DNA of 36,263 nucleotides from Chara braunii (taxonomy: Eukaryota; Streptophyta; Charophyceae; Charales; Characeae): NCBI GenBank assembly GCA_003427395.1, contig BFEA01000809.1, positions 393,526-429,788 of the forward strand, read 5' to 3'. Below, one piece after another: positions 20,537 to 30,757 of this stretch (its first letter is position 1; each line of letters begins with the position of its first letter). The notes under the pieces were generated by a model. That model was given only the letters and a program-made list of their open reading frames with translations. It searched no databases and was not told the DNA's origin. The translations under genes were made by a program, and so were the position numbers.

Positions 20537-21473
20537 TGCGAGGCTCAAGGCCTCGATGAGCCTTACTGGGCCCTGTTTTCAGCAATATTCGGCGCCCTAA
20601 GTGAAGGCAGGCCTGACAGGGGACGAGAGGCCTATTTTGGGCTTTCCACGCAACTGGGAAATTCAGACAATTGCGCAGCGCCAGTTGGTTGAGAGAGCCC
20701 AGGCCCTGCCTGCCTCTTTCCAAATGTATTTGAGGCAGGCCCTGGGCTAGACACAGGGCATGGACTGCGTACAGGCCGCTGGCAGCTGGACAAGGGTAAC
20801 CACCCCAGGCCCTGCGCCTGTTTCCCTTGGATCGAGGCTCAGCCACTTGGGGCCTACCGGAAGCGTCTGGTCAGGGGCCCAGTGCAGCCAGGCAGCACGC
20901 AGCAGGCAGGCCACTTACATACAGGAAAGTGCCTGCCTCCACATTCCGCATTCGGGCACTTGCTACTTGCTGCGCAAGCACTGCTGCGCTATTGGCAGGC
21001 AGCGCCCACGCGCTCACGAGCGAGCAGGGCACACACAGGCAGCCATAGCCGAGCTGGCCTGTGAGATGCTGGATGGGGCGCATGGTGGTCCTTGGGAGCA
21101 TGGGGCATCTGTGTGGGGAATCGAGGTTGTGAGTGAAGCATGAGACATACCTGGTGCTTGAGGTGAACGGCACTGGGCGAGATCTGCTCGTACTTCGGGA
21201 AGCTGTTGACGCCACCAGCGGCACTGTAGATAGGCTAGATAGGATCCGCCATTCGTAGTCTTTGTGCTGAGCGCCAGATAGGATATTGACATTGGTTCAT
21301 TGTTGATGATGATGAGACTATTCCAGCATTGTCACTTGTGAGCTTTTGCTGTGTTCTTATTTGGTGGAACTCAAGTTGCAATTCTGCTTCCGGTGCGAGG
21401 TCACGACTATCTGGTTTCATGTGTATGATGCTTCTTGGTTTTCTGGAACTTGCTATCGCTCATTTATCTTGCA
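20537..21473 (+). repeat. 5' LTR of retrotransposon B
   Basis: It starts TGCGAGGCTCAAGG and ends CTTGCA, aligning along its length with 30758-31701. By eye the first 165 bp differ from the 3' LTR at roughly 6% of positions, including TGCG versus TGTG at the start. It should hold the promoter and polyadenylation signals, but I find no clear TATA box. Open frames on either strand are LTR shadows, found in both copies. Confidence 0.92.
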
Positions 21474-21476
21474 TTT

Positions 21477-21488
21477 TGTTATCGGAGC
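21477..21488 (+). other. Primer-binding site of retrotransposon B
   Basis: TGTTATCGGAGC matches 10 of 12 bases of TGGTATCAGAGC, the usual tRNA-iMet PBS, and lies 3 bp after the 5' LTR. Position and match agree with the PBS of retrotransposon A. Confidence 0.7.
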
Positions 21489-22913
21489 TGTGGTATGTTG
21501 TGCTAATCTGGCGCTTGTCTTCTGCCTATGCGGTACATGCACGCGGTTAGCTGGATGATCGGCCTTGGGAGATGTGTAGTGAGGAGGTCGAAGGCAAGCA
21601 GACGCCCCAGGCGGAGAGGGGTATCGTCAGGAAGGCTATGAGGTGATATTGGGTGTTTCGCAGTGTGATGAGAACTATATGATGTGCGATTGATGCTGAG
21701 GTGGAACGGCGGTGTAATGCTGGTTGTGCTGAAGCAATGATTGGTCATCACAATCGACATCAGATCATTTGGTGAGAATATTTGTGGTTGGGGGCAGCTA
21801 TTTTGAGGAACGTTGCTCTTAACCTTGTCTACCCTCTTGGACACTTCTTACCGTGAGGATGTGTGTTCTGTCTTGAGAGTCCTCTCATGTGACGAGTCGA
21901 GTGCGCTCAACCTTGAGAGTCGACATTGATCACGTGGAGCATCTGGAAGGAGAGGGCGGAGCTATTTGAAGGGCCCTGGACGAAGCACTGGGTCACGGTC
22001 ACCATGCCAACCCGCCGGGAGTAGAACACGCATTTGTCCTTTGTCTGTCTGCTGCGTTGTAGCTGGGTTATGAGGAGCAGGCCAGCCCTACAGGGGAGAC
22101 GAGTACCAGACGTCTATAAATAAATACCGGTGGGGTACCTTCCATTGGCTGCGATCGTCGTCCTGTTTGCGACGTTAAATAATTCCTCAGGACTTTGGGG
22201 CCGTCCTTAAACGCCACTTGATCAGCCAATCGGTCGGTGTAAGGCTCGTTGCACGCGAGGGTAAACAGGGTGCAGGGCTGGCCATCTCAGCGTTGACTCG
22301 GGGCACAGGGGTGGGCTGTGTGCACACCTCTAGACACACGCTATCTGGATTGCTCAGGGACGCTGACATCAAGCGACAATCAGAAAGAAATGAGGGAGGG
22401 GTAGATTTCAGGTGATAAGTTCGAGAACAATTTCACTCTGCTAACAGCCATCCAAACGATTCTATTTTTATTTTTGATTAGTTAGATGTACAACCATTAA
22501 CATCTGACAAACAACATAGGTAGAACTGTTTCTGCTCATTTACTCTCAGTTTGCGGACTAGTCAAGTATAATAGTTTCGTTGTAGGAATCTGGACTTACC
22601 TGTTGGACCCAAATGTGTATACTCTGACATTGCCAGCGATTAATCGGTCTGAGCATTACGCTGCGGTAGGCAACCCAGCGTGTCCTAGTGCAGACACTGC
22701 ACAGTTCTGTAGCTTTTGAGCGACAAGGAGAACCCTGACCCGGACGATAGGATCTTGCGTTCGTCAAGACGCCCATTGGTCCACTTAGCGTTAGGACCAG
22801 AGGGTGACCGGTTTCTGTTCCGCCAGCTTAGGGAGACACAGCAGCAGCAGCGAAGGGCTAGGGACGCAGAGGCAAGCTGAGCCTTCGCAAGCGAGGCAGC
22901 TACTTCAGTAGCC
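21489..22913 (+). other. Long untranslated leader of retrotransposon B
   Basis: About 1.4 kb between the PBS and the first credible gag ATG. Only short frames are present. A TATAAATAAATA motif lies at about 22115-22127. It probably contains packaging and dimerisation sequences, as in other LTR elements, but none can be recognised. Confidence 0.5.
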
Positions 22914-23668
22914 ATGACAACCGCTGCGCAACAAAGTTCCCAGGCCAGTAGTTCAGAAACTGTTGGGGCGATGGTCGCACAGACCCTGAGTCAGTCTGTT
23001 GGCGTTATGGCAAGCCAACCGTTAGTGTTAACTCTTGAGGAGGTCGCCATACATGAGGCACAACTACATAAGGCGTTAGATGAGATACAAACAGAAAGAG
23101 AGGATAATCAGAAGAAGGTTGAGGATGCAGCTGAGACAAGCGGACATTAGAGAGTTAAGGAGATGGACCTGACCCATATGGATGGAGATGTGAGGACCGT
23201 GAGGACAACCCTGTTGGATGTAGTAGAGATGCAGGACTACCACACATCGCTCTTGCAGGACATTCAGTGGAGCCTGGTCGTGCTGGTCAGGCGAGTTAAG
23301 GTTGCACCATCACCATCAGGGCCCGGTGCCTGACCCGTGGTACAACCTCCTCCTTTTGTCCCACCGGTGACTGAAGTATCCCCATTTGCAGTCTCTCCAG
23401 CTTCGGTGCAGGCCGCTTTCCAACTGGTATGTCTTTGACAAGCGGGCTAACAACATGTCCTAGCTTACGGTTCCTGTTGACACAGTGTTCTCCCAACCTC
23501 CGTTGCAGACTGCCGTAACTGGGCAGCCTGCCATCTCGTAGCCAGCAGAGCCGCAGGGTACACAACCCTAGCAGCAGCTAGTGCAGCAGCCTGCACCCAG
23601 GGTTCACAGCCTGGAGTGGTGCAGGCACTAGGCCGCGGACAGTGTGTTCCCAAGGCTGCAATTGCATC
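22914..23668 (+). pseudogene. gag: Retrotransposon B Gag, N-terminal part
   Basis: From ATG 22914, the first 78 aa are Gln/Ser/Ala-rich then a helical charged stretch (LEEVAIHEAQLHKALDEIQ) likely to form a coiled coil. A TAG after SGH (23148-23150) breaks it, but the same frame continues with coiled-coil-like sequence (VKEMDLTHMDGDVRTV) and a Pro/Val-rich linker to about 23400. Stops and probable shifts follow. The frame returns near the end (VPKAAIAS) and is then cut at 23668 by the LINE. The distal Gag resumes at 26037 in phase when the insertion and one target duplication are discounted. Confidence 0.7.
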
Positions 23669-24340
23669 TTTTTTTTTTTTTCTTTTTTTTTAAAATTTGT
23701 TCTCCAAAAATCATTATTAGCCACAAAGCGGCCCTGGCACCCTTCACAATGAAAAGAAAAGATTAGAGCTTGGGGAAAGAGCAAGTCAACACTGACGAAG
23801 CCCAGACTCCAGCCTTAGTTCAGTCAGGGGAGAAGAAAACGCCAACTAATGAAAACAACAAATTTGATCTTAATCACTGTAGGGCCCATGAAGGATGTGC
23901 CCCACGCTGCTTAGTCTGACGTTAGCAAAATCGTCATCAGTCACCATCATCTTGCAGCCGAAGAACTCTCAATGAGAACCATCCCTGCACCAACGAGCCC
24001 AACTCAGTTGCTACACCTACGCATTGTCGAAATAAATATCAGAGTTCCAATCCGAATGCAATCAGATGAAAAAGACGGGGAAAAAAACATCGACATGGGA
24101 CAAAACGACTAGGCGCTGAAAAAGATTTGATAGACGCTATTTTACCCAGATCGTGCACGAAATATGAGCCAGGGCGTTGGTAATAAGCCCCCCAAATGAT
24201 TTTGAAGCCTATACTTACTTTGAGAAAACCTTTTTTTTTTTTTTTTTTTTTTTTTGCTCTATCCCAGTGGTGGTAAGAGAACCACCGGGATTGAGGCTTT
24301 GTCGACGGACTGCTCCATCTATTGGTGGGGAGCATCACCT

Positions 24341-24429
24341 GCTGGAAACCGGGTCCAGCGTCCCTCGTAAGAAAAACATGAGATGAGTTGCGGAAGAACA
24401 CAGGCGCTGGAAACCGGGTCCAGCGTCCC
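24341..24429. repeat. Repeated 24-bp stem-loop motif in LINE 3' region
   Basis: A 24-bp sequence at 24341-24364 recurs identically at 24406-24429, spaced 65 bp. Each copy has arms GCTGGA and TCCAGC around a short AACCGGG loop. In LINEs, 3' stem-loops can be recognised by RT; here that is inference. Confidence 0.75.
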
Positions 24430-24820
24430 ATCACAGTCTATAATCCTAGACCTGTGTGTTGGCCTTCCTATGCTGAGAACTGGACCTGAGGGTAACTCTC
24501 CAATCTAAGAGAAATAGTGATAGTTGCGTTGGACAAACTGAGGGCCGCCTCTTCAGTCTGTACCAGACCGCCAGATCACACCTATTACCCTAGTGGCTGC
24601 CTCCTATTCCTTTGGATGCCAATTCTCAGTCTTCTCTATATCTGCCCTGTATCACCCATTTAGTCTGCTCTGTACCATTGCATATCCACCATTGCCAATT
24701 GGTGGGGTGGGAAGGGGTTGGGAATTTTGTGGCTGGCTGTAGTGGGATCTCCTGACCCACAGTAGTCCAGTCTCTGAAGCAGATACGGCAGTCTCTCCTG
24801 AACTCCTCCTCGTTGCCTTC

Positions 24821-26004
24821 CTAGGCGGGCTTTCCTTCCCATCCTACAAATGCGATCCAGCCCCCTTTCTCACTGCCCAACCAGTCTCCAGAAAATTGGT
24901 GAATTGCTTGTGTTATGTCCTTTGCTGAATGATATGAATCGAGTTGCTTTTCAATTTTTTTTTGCCATTGTACCATGAGCTCTTGTTGAATGCACTGCCA
25001 TATCATGTTCGTTGCCTCTTCCCCAATTATGTGGTCACCCTCCATAGCGTGTATACATCGTTTCCTCCATAGGGTCCACATGACCGCTCTCCTTCCTAAT
25101 TTGAACATGTTGTTTTCAAGGGAATTGTCAGTGCCTCGCATAATATGGCCCTCCAATCCCATGTCCAGTTGGAATCAGTACCCAACAGGGTCCAAATCCT
25201 ATCCCACCATCGCCATGTGAAAACTGTCCCTGGGCAGTGCATGAATATGTGCTCTATAGTTTCAAGAATTTTGCGAGGGGGAAAAGCAGTGTGGCATGAT
25301 TTGCACCAGGGTAACGCCCGCCCCTTCTGCTCCAGATATGTGAAATCTATCAACCAATCATTGGTGGGCAGGCAACGGTGTTCTATCTGCCACTGAAGAG
25401 AGGCCATCTTCGCAGGCCTAGATCTTGTGGCGGTGAACCATCGGATCGGGCGGATTGCCTCAATCCCTACATTCAAGTGTGACCTCCATCGGGCTTTCAC
25501 CGTTTCTTTTATGTTCACCTTTAGTCGTAGCAGACGATATGTGGCCTTCACCGTTAGAGTGTGCAAGTTTAGATTCGTCCCCGACCTAGGTTTTCGCCCG
25601 GGGAACCACTGTCATTCGTCAGGGTCAAAGGGTAGCTCCATCAAGGGGGTATTTGGCTGATATGCCATCCAATTGTCTTTATCCCGCAGCACGCGTATCC
25701 TGTGTAGGCCTGCACTTCTCCACCATCTCATCACTTATGGGAAGTATCGAGTAAGCTTATTTTCCTTGTCTATGTGGAAGAGGTTTACCAGCGTTTCGTG
25801 TGTTCGTACCTCCACCACATTGCCTACACTTTCCGAATCCTCTGGGGCAGCTACCCAGTCTCCTTCCATTAGTCGTGGCCCTTTACGTAAAATGCGCACC
25901 CAGTCAAGGGGGACAGCAGCGATCAGCACATCAATGTTCTCCTCAACCTTGTGGCAGTGTTTTAGTATGGGTCTCAATTGTGGCCTCGTTTTCCAGTCCC
26001 CCAC
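24821..26004 (-). pseudogene. LINE ORF2 C-terminus with zf-RVT domain
   Basis: Several minus-strand frames in succession: 26004-25735, then 25566-25096, then 25162-24821. The middle frame has SLQWQIEHRCLPTND, then Cys88-x2-Cys91 and ETIEHIFMHC with His106 and Cys111, then WRWWDRIW. This is the zf-RVT (reverse transcriptase zinc-binding) pattern found at the C-terminus of plant LINE ORF2. The last frame continues with VMWTLWRKRCIHAMEG, typical of the post-zinc helical region. Stops between frames show decay. RT and endonuclease parts are absent because of 5' truncation. Confidence 0.8.
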
Positions 26005-26036
26005 TTCTATGTTCCCTATATCCTTTATTCTGCATC

Positions 26037-27030
26037 GGCTAAAACCTTCTCAAGAGATAAGAGGGGTGAGGACCTCGACACATGGTTGAGGTCAATGCCA
26101 ATCTATGTGAAGTGCAAGCTTACCTAGCCTCACGAGGAAGTACTTGTAGCTGCCTCCTATCTCGAGGGGAGTGCAGCAAGGTGGTTGAGTGGGTATGTGC
26201 AGTTACAGGGGTACGGTCATGACTTCCGCGCTTGGGCGGTCACCCAGAAATTGGATAATTTCCTCAAGATGGTGGAGGAAAGGTGGCATGATCCACAGGA
26301 AGCTCAAAAGGCCACTGGTGCGATCCTGACCCTGAGCTCAAGAAAGTTCAGGTCAATAAGGGATGCCACAAATGTTGTTGATCATGTGATCTGTGTTCCT
26401 GGAGTGCGCTATAAGCCTATGACCCCCAGGTCTTGCTCACCACTTACCTGAGGTGCCTTCCCACAGAACTCAGGAATCAGTTGGCAGGTGAGGCCATAAT
26501 CACTATACACAACTTTCCTTCGTTTAGCAAGAAGGCCCTTGACCGATCTTAGAGGCAAAGATCGGGCATGGGCACCAACCCACTACGGACGGTAGGAAGA
26601 AGGCACTGCCTCCTAACTGGAAGGCTAAGGGGCATATCATGTTTGTCGATAACAATGGTTCAACCATAAGAGTTAGACAACGACTTCCGGGAGGGAGTAG
26701 GGTCAGAGGCGGGCAGCGTAGAGGCTTCAAGGGGTGGAGCAATCGCTGCCTCAATTCAGAAAGGCAAGGCGACCGGTAGACGCCGCAAGGGCTCCCGGTC
26801 TAGGAGTCAAGTGGACCCCAATGCTCCTCCATAGGAAAAAGTGGGTCTTACTAAGGACGTGTGGAGAGACCGTTACTCCCGATCAGCTTGTATCCATTGT
26901 GACGGAAAAAATCCCGCCTACAATGGGGCAGGCGTCGGTCTCCTCCGCTTCCCCGGGTAGCAATGTAGCCAGCAGTTCCGGCACTGCTTCGGAAAACATG
27001 TCAAGCCAGTAGGAATTGTAATTGTTCCTG
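26037..27030 (+). pseudogene. gag: Retrotransposon B Gag, capsid and zinc-knuckle remnant
   Basis: After the LINE, the frame reads a gag motif EDLDTWLRSMPIYV, then a stop at about 26116, then AASYLEGSAARWLSGYVQ, typical of the retrotransposon-gag domain. The frame from 26185 (88 aa) continues WAVTQKLDNFLKMVEERWHDP. Later parts shift frame: basic Arg/Gly-rich sequence at about 26690-26790 and a partial knuckle CIHCDG at 26889-26906 lacking the His and final Cys. The stop and shifts make it non-functional. Confidence 0.75.
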
Positions 27031-27044
27031 CTAGGGTCGAGCTA

Positions 27045-27737
27045 ATGGACACACCCTCACCATCTCGAGAGATGGCCCAAGCTATTGACTCCGTTGTCGT
27101 CCCGCAAACACATTCAGACCAATCGATCCTCTGTTCGATGAATGTGTTTGAGTCCTTAAACGAGCTAGAGGAGGAGTGTTCTAAATCAGACCCGCTAACT
27201 TCTTGGACGGTCAGGGCAAAAGCTCATAAGGGTGAGTTGTTCGTCGGCGAGGTAGATATAGGCGGCCGCAAGGCCGGGGCCTTCTATGACACTTGCTCGA
27301 TGAGGAACTTTATCAATTGCGCGTGCGTTGAGAGGCTGCGCTTGCAGGGGCAAGTGCAGTGCCTGAGTCGACCTGTGGAGTCGACTTGTGCCAACAAACA
27401 GCGCATGGTAGTCACTGACTACCTCAAAGACATTGAGTGTCATTTCCCATACGCGGGAGGGGAACTGAGACATCGAGTCTCGTTCCTAGTCAGCGATGAT
27501 CTCCCAATGGATATCTTGTTGGGTATGTACTATCTTTCAGTTGCACAACCCCATTTTGACTGGGACCGAAAAGTGGTCAAACACAGTTTGCCCGAAGGGG
27601 GGACCGCCATATTACGTAAGTATAAAGCTAGTAGTCTGATTGAGTCCTACGGATGCATGTGTGCGGCCGTGTTTTATAATTATTATAAGCAAAATCCGGA
27701 GGAGGGTATGTACTTAGTTTGTCTTTGCAGGGGGTGA
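27045..27737 (+). pseudogene. Retrotransposon B aspartic protease with altered active site
   Basis: A 230-aa frame. Residues about 65-180 have retropepsin-like strands: GELFVGEVDIGGRKAGAFYDTCSMRNFIN, later RHRVSFLVSDDLPMDILLGMYYL and the FDWDRKVV closing strand. The active-site triplet reads Asp-Thr-Cys (27288-27296) instead of Asp-Thr/Ser-Gly: a GGC-to-TGC change would do this and should abolish activity. The frame ends where the first copy of a 66-bp tandem duplication begins (27715). Its start codon is uncertain because gag-pol was probably one frame. Confidence 0.8.
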
Positions 27738-27846
27738 GCCAATGAAAATGCCTCCAGAGATAGAGGGAGTGGTCGCTAAGTAGTTTGTCTTTGCAGAGGG
27801 TGAGCCAGTGAAAATGCCTCCAGAGATAGAGGGAGTGGTCACTAAG
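27715..27846 (+). repeat. 66-bp tandem duplication in the PR-RT linker
   Basis: 27715-27780 is repeated as 27781-27846 with a few substitutions. 66 bp is 22 codons, so phase is kept, but each copy ends next to an in-frame TAG (27781-27783 and 27847-27849). It probably arose by replication slippage after or during insertion. Confidence 0.85.
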
Positions 27847-27951
27847 TAGCCTGATCTATTTGAAGAGCCGAAAGAGGTTGTTGAGAGGGAGGTCGTCCAC
27901 GCGATATAGATTATCCCAAAGTCTAGTATTACGAAGGGTGGGATCTATCGG

Positions 27952-28566
27952 ATGTCTCCAGCAGAGTTCGATGAGCTTCGCCAGCAACTAATGGAACTCA
28001 TAGAAAAGGGTTGGATCCGACCTAGTATTTCCCCTTACGGGTTTTTTGTACTATTTGTACCGAAGAAGGGGGGAACATTGAGGATGTGCATTGACTATAG
28101 GGGCCTCAATGCCATCACTGTGAAAAACGCAGAGCCCCTACCACGCATCGATGACTTGCTGGACCGAGTGCAAGGGTGTCAGTACTTCAATAAGATAGAT
28201 CTGAAGTCCGGGTACCATCAAATTGCAATCTGGCCCGAGGATCAACACAAAACCGCTTTTCAGACCAGGTATGGTATGTACGAGTTTGTGGTGATGCCTT
28301 TCGGCCTTTGCAATGCTCCTGGCACCTTTCAGCACGCTATGAACCGGATCTTTCATGACTACGTGGACAAGTTTGTCATCGTGTACCTAGAGGACATACT
28401 CATCTTTAGTAGGACTGTCGAGGAGCATGTTGGTCATCTAGACAAAGTCCCTAGTCTCCTTCAGCAGCACCAGTTCAAGATTAATCGGGAGAAGTGTGAG
28501 TTTGGCCGCACCCGGATCTTCTATCTGGGTCATGAGATTTCCACGCGAGGGATTGAAACCCGATGA
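27952..28566 (+). pseudogene. pol: Retrotransposon B reverse transcriptase with YLED active site
   Basis: A 204-aa frame: FDELRQQLMELIEKGWIRP, VPKKGGTLRMCIDYRGLN, PLPRIDDLLDRVQ, FNKIDLKSGYHQI (first Asp intact), MPFGLCNAPGTFQHAMN, then VIVYLEDILIFS. The normally invariant YxDD motif reads YLED, so the second catalytic Asp is Glu. The thumb follows to 28566, where an apparent one-base insertion near 28555-28565 shifts to the next frame. The pre-RT part lies upstream to 27850 in the same frame, interrupted by TAG codons. Confidence 0.88.
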
Positions 28567-29174
28567 TGCGAAGGTGACCAGCATTCGTGGCTGGCCGCGT
28601 CCTTAGTCTATGACTGAGATGAGGTCCTTCTTAGGGATGACCAGCTACTACCGTAATTTTGTAAAGAACTATAGCATAGTGGCCGCACCTTTGATGGATC
28701 TGACACCCCTTGACACCCCTTGGGAGTGGACAGACAGGTGTGAGGCTGCTTTCAGACATCTGAAGCACTCCTTAACACACCATGAGGTCTCGAAACTTCC
28801 TGATCCTGACAAGCCATTTATAGTAACCACGGATGCCACCCAATATTGCATTGGTGCCGTGCTTGCGCAGCAAGAGGGGCCAAAGTTGAGGCCGGTCGAG
28901 TACATGTCCAAAAAGATGCCATCTCAGAAGTTGGCTAAGTCCACCTATGAGAAGGAGCTCTATGCGATCTACACGGCGCTAACCCACCGGAGGCACTACC
29001 TCCTTAGGAGGGTTCTTCTACATCAGGACTAATCATCAGACCCTGAAGTGGATGAGAACCCAGCCAGTGCTCTCCAATGTGCTGAAACGCTGGATTGAAG
29101 TCATTGAGCAGTATGACTTCGAACCCCAGTACATCAAAGGAGAGTATAACAAAGTTGCTGATGCGTTGTCGCGT
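28567..29174 (+). pseudogene. pol: Retrotransposon B RT thumb and RNase H
   Basis: After the shift, the frame reads DDAKVTSIRGWPRP, then a TAG at 28604-28606, then SMTEMRSFLGMTSYYRNFV (28607 onward). RNase H has VTTDATQYCIGAVLAQ (first Asp), STYEKELYAIYTAL (Glu), then a frameshift near 29010 into a frame reading YIRTNHQTLKWM. The third catalytic Asp of the RTDHQ-type motif is Asn (AAT 29031-29033). It ends YDFEPQYIKGEYNKVADALSRRP, the usual Ty3/gypsy RNase H boundary. Confidence 0.88.
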
Positions 29175-30447
29175 AGACCAGACCTCCTGGGTGCGCTGAT
29201 CACAGAGTTTGGGCTTGCGGACGATGTTACTCGGTCCTTGGTGGAAGCCTATCGCGAGGATCCGTTTATGTCAGAGATCATACGCAGGCTCGAGGCAAAG
29301 GACAAAGTAACTTCTGACGAGTTTGTAATGGTCAATGGCCTGCTGTTCCTTGAGAAGGCCATGAATAAACGATTATGTGTCCCAAGTCGTGAGTCTTTGC
29401 GTAGTTTATTTTTAGGTGAGTGTCGTGACGCCACATGACATTTGGGCTATAAGAAGACTGCAACCAATTTGCTGCAGCAGTTCTGGTGGCCCACAATGAT
29501 GAGAGATGCCAAGCTGTACGTAGAGACTTGTCAGGTATGCCAGAAAGACGAGCCACGTACACAGGCCCCTCTTGGGCTTCTCAAGCCCCTTCTGATTCTG
29601 GAAAGGCCCGGTGATAGCCTGTCCATGGATTTCATGGACACACTGGTCACCAGCAAGAGTGGAATGAGACACATCTTTGTCATTGTGGATAGGTTTAGTA
29701 AGTATGTTAGGTTAGTCGCAATGCCTGAAACAACAAAGACCGAGTACGTGATTAGACTATTCAATGAGATCTGGGTCAGAGACTTTGGGCTTCTATTGTT
29801 AGTGACCGGGATGTCCGATTCACAAGTGAGTTGTGGAAGGCTGCAACTGCAGACCAAGGGACACAGCTGCAGATGACCTCTTGGAACCACCCAGAGGCAA
29901 ACTGGCAAGTTGAGCAGGCTGAGCAGGTGAACCGCATTGTACAACACCTGCTAAGGCACTATATCAAGCCTAATCAGCCACCAGTCTGTACAACAACGTT
30001 GTGCACAGCGCAACAGGGGTGAGCCCTAACAGTCTGCTACTGATTATCAAGCCTAGACTGCCCCTAGACTTTCCACTACCTGAGAACCAGCCGCCTGCTG
30101 CTGCACCAGGCACCCTAAAATTCACTTATCGATATGAACGCCTGATGCAGCAAGCTGTAGAACAGATGCATAGAGCACAGGGAGCAGTGATAGAATCTGA
30201 GAACCAACACCGCCGCCCATCTACATTCCAGGTAGGGGACAGAGTCTGGGTCAAAGCCTCTGAACTGGGGCAGGAGCATGGGATCTCCCGCAAGCTCATG
30301 CCACTGACTTCGGGCCATGGGAGGTTCTAGATATTGTCGGTAATGATCTGGATGGGCCATCGTATGTAATACAGATCCCTGGCCACCTTCGCACCTACCC
30401 TGTCTTTCAGTCCTCCAAGCTTCGCACCTTTCACGGAAACTGATCAA
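29175..30447 (+). pseudogene. pol: Retrotransposon B integrase, frameshifted
   Basis: The frame from 29052 continues to a TGA at 29436-29438 just inside the zinc-binding domain, where the first His position reads Arg (GECRDAT). The next part (29442-29876) reads GYKKTATNLLQQFWWPTM, TCQVCQKDE, then LSMDFMDTL with the first catalytic Asp (29628-29630) and FSKYVRLVAMPE. A shift near 29795 leads to a frame with VSDRDVRF (second Asp 29804-29806), GTQLQMTS and a Glu in ANWQVEQAEQVNR. From 30001, another frame carries FQVGDRVWVKA and a shifted GPWEVLDIVG/ YPVFQSSKLR module. Once typical, now dead. Confidence 0.88.
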
Positions 30448-30465
30448 TTTCCCTCTCGTTGCTCA

Positions 30466-30717
30466 ATGTTGCTCCCAACCATGGATGGAGAGGTCGGCAT
30501 CGACGACATCGGGGAACACAGAGAAATGGCAGTTCCAAGACCAACAGGCAGGGGGCGTCGTCCTAAGCCGAAGCTGCAATATCGCCTTCGGTTCAGACAT
30601 CACACTGATCCAAAAGAGGACAGATGGTTTACCAGGGAGGAACTGATGCAGACCGCTCCACAGGTTGTTGCTCAGTATGAGAAGTCACTGCAGAAAGGGC
30701 AGCACCAGATTGAGTGA
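30466..30717 (+). pseudogene. Chromodomain-like C-terminus of retrotransposon B integrase
   Basis: An 83-aa frame ending at the TGA before the polypurine tract. Residues about 38-76 (YRLRFRHHTDPKEDRWFTREELMQ, then a helix ending VVAQYEKS) match the chromodomain layout: beta strand, loop, Trp-containing strand, and C-terminal helix. The first aromatic cage position is not clear, as in divergent chromovirus chromodomains. It is preceded by a basic linker RGRRPKPKLQ. In chromoviruses this domain directs integration to histone-marked chromatin. Confidence 0.6.
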
Positions 30718-30746
30718 TTGAACTTCTCAGAGGACTGTCGAAGTAT

Positions 30747-30757
30747 GGAGAAGGGAA
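30747..30757 (+). other. Polypurine tract of retrotransposon B
   Basis: GGAGAAGGGAA immediately precedes the TG of the 3' LTR. It primes plus-strand synthesis in LTR elements and fixes the 3' LTR start at 30758. Confidence 0.85.

Larger units (their letters stand above)
23669..26030 (-). mobile_element. 5'-truncated LINE inserted in gag of retrotransposon B
   Basis: The minus-strand element's poly(A) tail appears as a T tract at 23669-23691. Its interior encodes a LINE zinc-binding RT-associated domain. The 6-bp duplication TGCATC lies on both sides (23663-23668 and 26031-26036). Removing the insert plus one duplication restores gag phase across the junction, giving a precise empty site. An internal T25 run at 24231-24255 and a 24-bp repeated hairpin (24341-24364 and 24406-24429) lie in its 3' non-coding part. 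Only the 3' end of ORF2 remains, typical of abortive reverse transcription. Confidence 0.85.

Noticed and set aside
20442-20846. Minus-strand 134-aa frame, with a near copy at 30784-31068
   Set aside because: Both lie in the LTRs of retrotransposon B; duplication comes from the LTR pair, not from a gene family.
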